Origin: Bacteroidia bacterium
Lineage (GTDB): Bacteria > Bacteroidota > Bacteroidia > Bacteroidales > BM523
Direction of reading: 5' to 3'
Length of the DNA stretch: 6,923 bases
Assembly: GCA_016209245.1 (NCBI GenBank)
Contig: JACQWN010000645.1
Coordinates: 1-6,923 of the forward strand
Part shown: piece after piece, positions 1 through 5,200 of the stretch
Position numbering within the stretch: position 1 is the first letter of the stretch
How the letters are laid out: each line of letters starts with the position of its first letter
Position numbers and translations under genes: made by a program
Notes under the pieces: generated by a model
The model's database searches: none
What the model was told of the DNA's origin: nothing
The model's input: the letters and a program-made list of their open reading frames with translations, nothing else

Positions 1-20
1 GGGGGGGGGGGGGGGGGGGG
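1..20. other. Homopolymer G run, probable sequencing or contig-end artefact
   Basis: The first twenty bases are all G, in an otherwise AT-rich region where no other long G run occurs. Two-colour sequencing reports absent signal as G, so runs like this are a known artefact at read ends. In the frame of the following gene it would read as consecutive glycines, which does not fit the repeat that begins directly after it. I treat real sequence as starting at 21. Confidence 0.8.
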
Positions 21-22
21 AT

Positions 23-1543
23 CATGCATATTCAGTTTGTAGTGACAATGTTGGAAACATCATTATTACTGGTGAATATATAGGTTCTGCAATTTTTGGA
101 TATATTCTTATTCAGACAAGTAGTCCTTTTGGAGGTACATTTATTTCAAAACTTGATAGCATAGGTAATTTTTTATGGACAAAACATGGCTTTGGAACAG
201 CAGGTGCGGCTATAATTTCATCTATTACAAATGAAAATCAGGATGTTTATTCTGTGGGCTACTTTTATGAAATTTTTTATATTGGGAACGATACATTAGT
301 CAGTCAAGGGAATAGTGATATCATGGTTATAAAAAATGATAAATTCGGAAATTTTTGTTGGATAAAGACACTCAATAGTTTAGGGCAGTTTTATGCAAAA
401 TATATTGGAATTGATTTAGATGGATATATTTATATTGGAGGTGGTTTTGAAGATACTCTCTCAATTAATGGATATGAGTTAATTAGCGCGGGTAATGATG
501 ATGCATTTATCGCAAAGTTAGATACTAATGGAAATTGCAAATGGATTAAAAATGTTTGTAGTGGGGTTTTGGATGATGGTATTTATTCAATGAAGGTAGA
601 TCATCAAGGATTTATTTTTCTTACAGGAAGTTTTAATGATGAGGCTTATTTCGGTGACACCTTATTAATTTCAAATGGTTCTACTGACGGTTTTATTTTA
701 AAGGCGGATTCATCTGGAACAATTGAGTGGGTAAATAGCTTTGGTGGTATCAGCTTAGACGGAGGATATTCAATATGCTTTGATAATAATAATAACATAT
801 ATGTTGAAGGTGTTTTTAATGAATCTGCTGTTTTTGGAGATACCACTTTGACTTGTATATCAAATATTGACTTTTCAATTTCAAAATTAAATTCAAGTGG
901 AGAATTTTTATGGACAAAACAAATGGTTATTCCTTTCTCTTTAGTCGACGATTTTTACATCAATTCAATAACCTCTGATTTAGATAATGGAATAATAATA
1001 ACTGGATGGTTCAAAGGTACAATGATGTATGAAGATATTTCTTTAGCGAGTATCGGAGGTTATGATATTTTTGTTTTAAAAATAGCCTCTGACGGAAGTC
1101 CTTTGTGGGCAATGCAAGCAGGCGGAAATGCAACATCAGGTGATTACAGCCGTTCTATTGCAAGATCACCAGAAGGAGAGCTGTACATCACAGGCCGCTT
1201 TTATGATACTTGCTGGTTCGGCGATAGCAATGTCACCAGCTACGGCGGCGCAGACGTATTTATCGCAAAGCTCCACGAGGAGCCGGTTTCAGTTAGCTAC
1301 AATAAAACTACGGCTACTTTTGACATCGCTCTTTATCCTAACCCGGCTACGGATTTTGTCAATATAAATTCTGTATCCCTGCAATTTGAAAAAGCGGAAA
1401 TCGTCGGGATAAACGGTGCTGTTCTGCGTAGTTACAATAAAAACCTGAACCGGCTGGATATGTCGGATGTTCCGGCAGGGGTCTGCCTGTTGAGGCTTTA
1501 TTCAAACAACTGCATCTATATTGAAAAAATTGTAATACAATGA
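23..1543 (+). CDS. Secreted beta-propeller-like repeat protein with T9SS type A sorting domain (5' end missing)
   Basis: This is the 3' part of a gene for a secreted or surface protein. The frame is open from the window edge, so the GTG at 254 is only an internal valine codon, and signal peptide and true start are missing. Seven repeats of about 60 residues are visible. Each has a GxIYITGxF-like strand pair, often an FGD-[TS] motif, then D-x-F-[IV]-x-K-L-D, a short turn and a tryptophan. This resembles SBBP-type repeats, which are predicted to form beta-propeller blades. The C-terminus, from about 1319, is a T9SS type A sorting domain: ALYPNPATDFVNI near 1328-1366, a DMSDVPAGV-like turn near 1457-1483, and a final IEKIVIQ strand. 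T9SS cargo with this domain crosses the outer membrane and is released or attached to the surface. Ligand and exact role are unknown; no catalytic motif is seen. Base composition rises sharply near 1081. The stop is TGA at 1541-1543, 25 bp before the next gene. Confidence 0.9.
   Translation, partial: HAYSVCSDNVGNIIITGEYIGSAIFGYILIQTSSPFGGTFISKLDSIGNFLWTKHGFGTAGAAIISSITNENQDVYSVGYFYEIFYIGNDTLVSQGNSDIMVIKNDKFGNFCWIKTLNSLGQFYAKYIGIDLDGYIYIGGGFEDTLSINGYELISAGNDDAFIAKLDTNGNCKWIKNVCSGVLDDGIYSMKVDHQGFIFLTGSFNDEAYFGDTLLISNGSTDGFILKADSSGTIEWVNSFGGISLDGGYSICFDNNNNIYVEGVFNESAVFGDTTLTCISNIDFSISKLNSSGEFLWTKQMVIPFSLVDDFYINSITSDLDNGIIITGWFKGTMMYEDISLASIGGYDIFVLKIASDGSPLWAMQAGGNATSGDYSRSIARSPEGELYITGRFYDTCWFGDSNVTSYGGADVFIAKLHEEPVSVSYNKTTATFDIALYPNPATDFVNINSVSLQFEKAEIVGINGAVLRSYNKNLNRLDMSDVPAGVCLLRLYSNNCIYIEKIVIQ
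29..1285 (+). repeat. Seven tandem propeller-blade-like protein repeats
   Basis: These are protein-level repeats of about 60 residues that have diverged at DNA level. Recognisable landmarks are FGD-[TS] or related turns (FGDTLLIS, FGDTTLTC, FGDSNVTS, and weaker IGNDTLVS and INGYELIS), each followed about 8-12 residues later by D-x-F or D-I-x plus a lysine strand, then [SN]-G and W. Seven copies would suit a closed seven-bladed propeller, but copies upstream of the window cannot be excluded. Confidence 0.75.
1319..1540 (+). other. T9SS type A C-terminal sorting domain
   Basis: About 74 residues closing the first gene. The signature ALYPNPATDFVNI is followed by beta-strands, a second turn (DMSDVPAGVCLLRL) and a hydrophobic last strand (EKIVIQ). 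This matches the type A sorting domain family recognised by the T9SS of Bacteroidota and normally removed after export. Confidence 0.93.
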
Positions 1544-1568
1544 TTATTAACCTTAAAAACTTACAGAG
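1544..1568 (+). other. 25-bp intergenic gap, no terminator or promoter seen
   Basis: The gap between the TGA of the first gene and the ATG of the second is AT-rich. It has no inverted repeat followed by T residues, and no clear Bacteroidota -33/-7 promoter (TTG and TAnnTTTG). There is also no Shine-Dalgarno match upstream of the ATG at 1569; an A-rich leader is usual for this phylum. The simplest reading is co-transcription of the two genes. Confidence 0.6.
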
Positions 1569-1637
1569 ATGAAGAAAATATACATTAATAGCAGCATTGT
1601 GTTGCTCGTTATCGGGATTTCGGTAACAGTATCAGCC
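1569..1637 (+). other. Sec signal peptide of the protease
   Basis: The first 23 codons give MKK, then a hydrophobic core (SSIVLLVIGISVTV), then SAQ, with predicted cleavage after Ala23. This directs Sec export to the periplasm, a precondition for T9SS translocation. Confidence 0.88.
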
Positions 1638-2042
1638 CAGACCACAAAACTGAGTCCCGGATTTTGTGATGCAACGGGCATTACATTTGACCAGGCTATT
1701 TTTGCGGATGCAATCGGTAGTGCAATCGCTTATGAGTTCCTGGTTGAAAACTACCAGATGAATTTCAGTGAGAAAATTACTAAACAAGTCAATTATTTTC
1801 GTCTGAATGAATTGAATGTTCAAATATTCTATAATACGGAATATGAAATATCGGTAAGGGCAATCTTTACCGGTAACCAAGGGCAATTCGGGCAGATTTG
1901 CAGTATCACTACAAGCCCTAACATTTCCACAGCAGGCTCTTATGTTGAAGGGCAATTGCTTGTAAAAGTAAAAGATCAGAACACTGAAACAATGCATCAA
2001 AGGGAAATTCAGATGAATACAATGTGGAAGCGGTTTCTTTAA
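1569..2042 (+). CDS. Subtilisin-like surface protease, N-terminal fragment before frameshift (signal peptide, FN3-like domain, start of propeptide)
   Basis: This 157-codon frame is the 5' part of the giant S8 protease gene that continues in the -1 frame from 1988. ATG at 1569 is the start: it opens a classical signal peptide (MKK, hydrophobic stretch at residues 8-21, then SA|QT near residue 23). Residues about 30-117 form an FN3-like beta-sandwich of a type common in secreted Bacteroidota proteins, with a leading cysteine, a central YEF-V and NYFRLNEL pattern, YNTEYEISVRA, and a closing C-x-ITTSP. Residues 127-135, EGQLLVKVK, are the typical opening strand of a subtilase propeptide. The last 10-15 residues, ending at TAA 2040-2042, do not resemble the family, while the -1 frame over the same bases continues the propeptide. 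Taken as written it would yield a short secreted protein with no catalytic part. I regard it as half of a frameshifted gene, with a sequencing error as the main alternative. Confidence 0.85.
   Translation: MKKIYINSSIVLLVIGISVTVSAQTTKLSPGFCDATGITFDQAIFADAIGSAIAYEFLVENYQMNFSEKITKQVNYFRLNELNVQIFYNTEYEISVRAIFTGNQGQFGQICSITTSPNISTAGSYVEGQLLVKVKDQNTETMHQREIQMNTMWKRFL
1656..1919 (+). other. FN3-like beta-sandwich domain between signal peptide and propeptide
   Basis: About 88 residues with an early cysteine (Cys33) and a late one (in QICSITTSP), probably a disulfide pair closing the sandwich. The middle has YEFLVEN, NYFRLNEL and the TEYEISVRA strand, followed by GQFGQIC. I recognise this layout from T9SS-exported Bacteroidota proteins, where it usually lies in the N- or mid-region. 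Its partner is unknown. Confidence 0.6.
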
Positions 2043-2270
2043 TAGATTTTATTGATACCTACAATATTTCAAAGATTGACTATCCCTTTGCCCGCTTAGT
2101 TCCTGAATTGGAAAAAGTTTATCTGGTAGAATTTGCACCGGGATATAACGTCAATGCGGTCATAAGTGAATTTAAGGCATTGTCTTTTATTGAATATGCC
2201 GAAAAGGTGAACAAATACACGTATTTTCTGATTCCTGACGATTCGTACTTCAATTCTCAGTGGCATCTGC
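1947..2270 (+). other. Subtilase propeptide (inhibitor I9-like), interrupted by the frameshift
   Basis: It starts with EGQLLVKVK (1947-1973) in the first frame and continues in the second with VYLVEFAPGYNVNAVISEF, then LSFIEYAEKVNKY and DDSYFNSQWHLHKI. This is the usual path of Bacteroidota S8 propeptides: a beta-alpha-beta fold, an [FI]-x-YAE strand, and an xFxxQWxL motif leading into the mature enzyme. The propeptide normally assists folding and blocks the active site until it is removed. Confidence 0.8.
1988..2042 (+). other. Frameshift zone in the protease gene
   Basis: The N-terminal frame (codons starting at 1569, 1572 and so on) stops with TAA at 2040. The frame carrying the catalytic domain (codons starting at 1988, 1991 and so on) has its last upstream stop, TGA, at 1985-1987. 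The switch to the -1 frame must therefore lie within these bases. The protein stays sensible if one base is restored in the A or G runs at 1999-2007, joining DQNTETMHQ to GNSDEYNVEAV. No X-XXY-YYZ heptamer in the correct phase is present. Confidence 0.88.
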
Positions 2271-5200
2271 ATAAGATACAGGCGCAATATGCATGGAATA
2301 TCGTTGCCGGAGCAGAAGATATTGTCGTTGCGATTACTGATAACGGAACTTATTATGACCATAGTGATTTGAGTGCAAATATTTGGATAAATCAGCCTGA
2401 AGCACTTTCATATGCTGGTTTAGATACTGAACCTCCATTTGGTACAATAACAGTTTCTGAACTAATAACACAATTTGGTTCTATTGAAAATGCTATTACA
2501 GGTCTATCCAATAGTGCTGACGAAGACACAAATGGATATGTAGATGATATTATTGGTTGGGATTCAGGAATGGGAGATAATGATCCAATCAACATTAGTG
2601 ATACAAATTTTGAGGCAGGTCATGGAACACATGTCGCAGGTATAGTAGGAGCAGTGTCTAATAACGGGACAGGTATTGCATCCATCAGCTTCAATACCAA
2701 ATTGATGATTGTTAAAAATGGAAATGAAAATAGTGAAATTACAGATATTACTGCCATTAACAGTATTATCTATGCTAGAATTGCAGGAGCTGATATTATT
2801 AATATGTCGTGGGGTGGTACCGCTCCCAATTCGTCACTTGAAACGGCACTAAATACAGCGTTTGCAGACAGTATCATCTTAGTTGCAGCAGCAGGAAACG
2901 ATGGTAACGACTCGCTGCATTATCCTGCATCTTATCCTAATGTAATCAGCGTAGGAGCATCTGATATAAGTGATCTGAAAGCAGGATTTTCGTGTTTCGG
3001 AAGTACTATTGATGTGATGGCTCCCGGAGTCGGAATACTCAGTACTGTAACTGGTTCCCCGGATGCGTTAGCAACCCATCAGGGTACTTCTATGGCAAGT
3101 CCGCTTGTAGCGGGGCTTTGTGCATTAATGAAATCTCTTGATCCATCAAAAACACCAGATGAAATACGAACCTGTCTTGAAAGCACATGTGACCCGATGC
3201 CGAATGAAACTTTTTATGATACTGTTTTGTCACAGAGCAAAGTCGGGCATGGCAGAATTAATGCCTTCAAAGCCGTTGCTTGTATATCGGGCGAACCAAT
3301 ACCTTATTTTTCTGTTAATACACAGGTGGTATGCTCTGGTAATACAGCGACTTTCACAGATGAAAGTTTGAATTTTCCTACAAGCTGGGACTGGTTATTT
3401 CCCAGTGGAACCCCTTCCTCTGCAACCGGAGCGGGACCGCATACTGTCACTTATGATTCAGCAGGCAGTTATAATGTCGCATTAATAGTATCTGTCGGTA
3501 TAGATAGTAATGAAATAGTACAATCAAATTTTATTAATGTGACTGATTGCCCATCAATTTTCAGTGATCAGGGTACATGGTATTTTGGATATTATGCTGC
3601 TCTTAATTTCAGCTCCGGTAGTCCAGTCCAAATTCCATCCCCGATGTATGCACGTGAGGGTTGCGCCTCTGTAACGAACCCTACAACCGGTCAAGTTATT
3701 TTTTATACAAATGGTCAAGATGTTTATAGGAGCGATTATACTAAAGTATTAAACTTTGGAGACAAACCATTATTAGATGATGTACCTCCAAGTAATTTTG
3801 CAAGTCCTTCACAAGTATTAGCAGTTCCTGACCCGGCTAATTCAAATCAATATTATATTTTCTATAACCATACTCAAACTTACATATCATATTATGCAAT
3901 ATATGATATAAGTTCAGAACTTCTTGTTTCAATTGACAATCTTATACCAGGAAATTTTTTAGTAAGTGAATTAGTAGCTGGCGTACCTCATTGTAGCGAG
4001 AATGCATATTGGATAATTGAAAGACAATATGATGATCCAAACTATGAATTTCTTTCATTTTATCTGGATGATCAAGGAATTTTTTATCCGATAATAAGTC
4101 CCGGGTTTTCATCGAGTGCATTATTGGGGAATATTGATGTATCTAAAGACGGAAAAAGAATTTCAGTATCAATATGGCCGTCAGGCACTTATATTTATGA
4201 CTTTGATTGCTATACTGGTAAAATGGTGGAAATAGGAAATACTCCTGTTAATTTTATGTATAGCGCAGCCTTCAGCCCTTCAGGTGATTTATTATATGGC
4301 GCAAGTTTTAATAAATTATATCAATTTGATTTATCGGATTTAAGTGTCTGTAATAACGATATTCCATATATGGAAATTTCTTATTATATGCCACATTTTT
4401 GGGTACCGTTCCAGCTTGGCCCCGATAATAAAATGTATTTAAGCGGCACGATAGCTACTGTTGAAAACTTGCCACACAAAACACTATCAGTCATCATATT
4501 CCCTGACTCTATAAATACTGTTAACAATCCAAATAAATGTGGGCTGGTTCCAGATTATTTTGAATTTGATCCATATACTTATTGTTATATGGGTCTCCCA
4601 AATATGATTGACGCAGACACATCCTTATACCCGGATTATCCCGATTTTGAATTCTGTGTTACAAATTGCGGAGAAACCCATTTTCATGCTTTTGGCTGTG
4701 GCACAGTAATTGGATGGGATTTTGATTTTGATCCCGTGTCACCATATTTTACAAATGCCGATACAACTCATCCAACATATACCTATCTGAATCCCGGTAC
4801 TTATACAGTTGCACTACTTCATAGCGGTACTACGGATACAATTTTTCACAATGTTGTAATTGAACTTCCGCCTATTCCACAGATTACTCCTGACAATGAT
4901 TATTGTGATCAGGATATTGCTATGGAATATTCAACAAATATTTCTGATAGTGTTGAATATCAATGGTCAGTCACCGGAGGGATTATTAGCGGAGATAGTA
5001 CTCAGCAAAATGTTTTCATAAATCTTGATCCACCCGGTGGCATAATCTCCTTAGTTATAACAGACCCTGCGACCGGTTGTACAAACAGTAATGCGGATAC
5101 TATCACGGTCTTTCCCAATCCAGTGATTTCAATCACTCCGGATCTGAGTTTATGTTTTGGTGACACTACCATCCTCAGTTCATCAGGTGGAACTTCATGT

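Noticed and set aside
254..256. GTG as start codon of the first gene
   Set aside because: The same frame is open and shows a full blade-like repeat upstream to the window edge, with no signal peptide at 254, so this is an internal valine codon.
646..846. Minus-strand open frame in the first gene
   Set aside because: It is antisense to the propeller-like repeats and arises from their composition.
1128..1367. Plus-strand open frame overlapping the first gene in another frame
   Set aside because: It overlaps the last blade and sorting domain, which are well supported, and has no recognisable product.
1544..1568. Promoter or terminator in the intergenic gap
   Set aside because: There is no hairpin with a T tract and no convincing TTG/TAnnTTTG pair at suitable spacing.
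1632..2000. Minus-strand open frame over the N-terminal part of the protease
   Set aside because: It lies fully opposite the signal peptide and FN3-like domain, which are clearly coding on the + strand, and its product matches nothing I recognise.
2024..2026. GTG as re-initiation start for the downstream protease frame
   Set aside because: It would give an enzyme without a signal peptide and with a cut propeptide; there is no ribosome binding site, and the upstream bases already code for the same protein in this frame.
1988..2042. Programmed -1 ribosomal frameshifting
   Set aside because: The resulting frame is the right one, but no X-XXY-YYZ heptamer in phase with the upstream codons is present, and subtilases of this kind are not known to need it.
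2096..2595. Two minus-strand open frames (2096-2362 and 2392-2595)
   Set aside because: Both are antisense to the propeptide and catalytic domain, are short, and have no recognisable domain.
3138..3371. Plus-strand open frame overlapping the end of the catalytic domain
   Set aside because: The protease frame through this stretch is clearly coding; this is an out-of-frame shadow.
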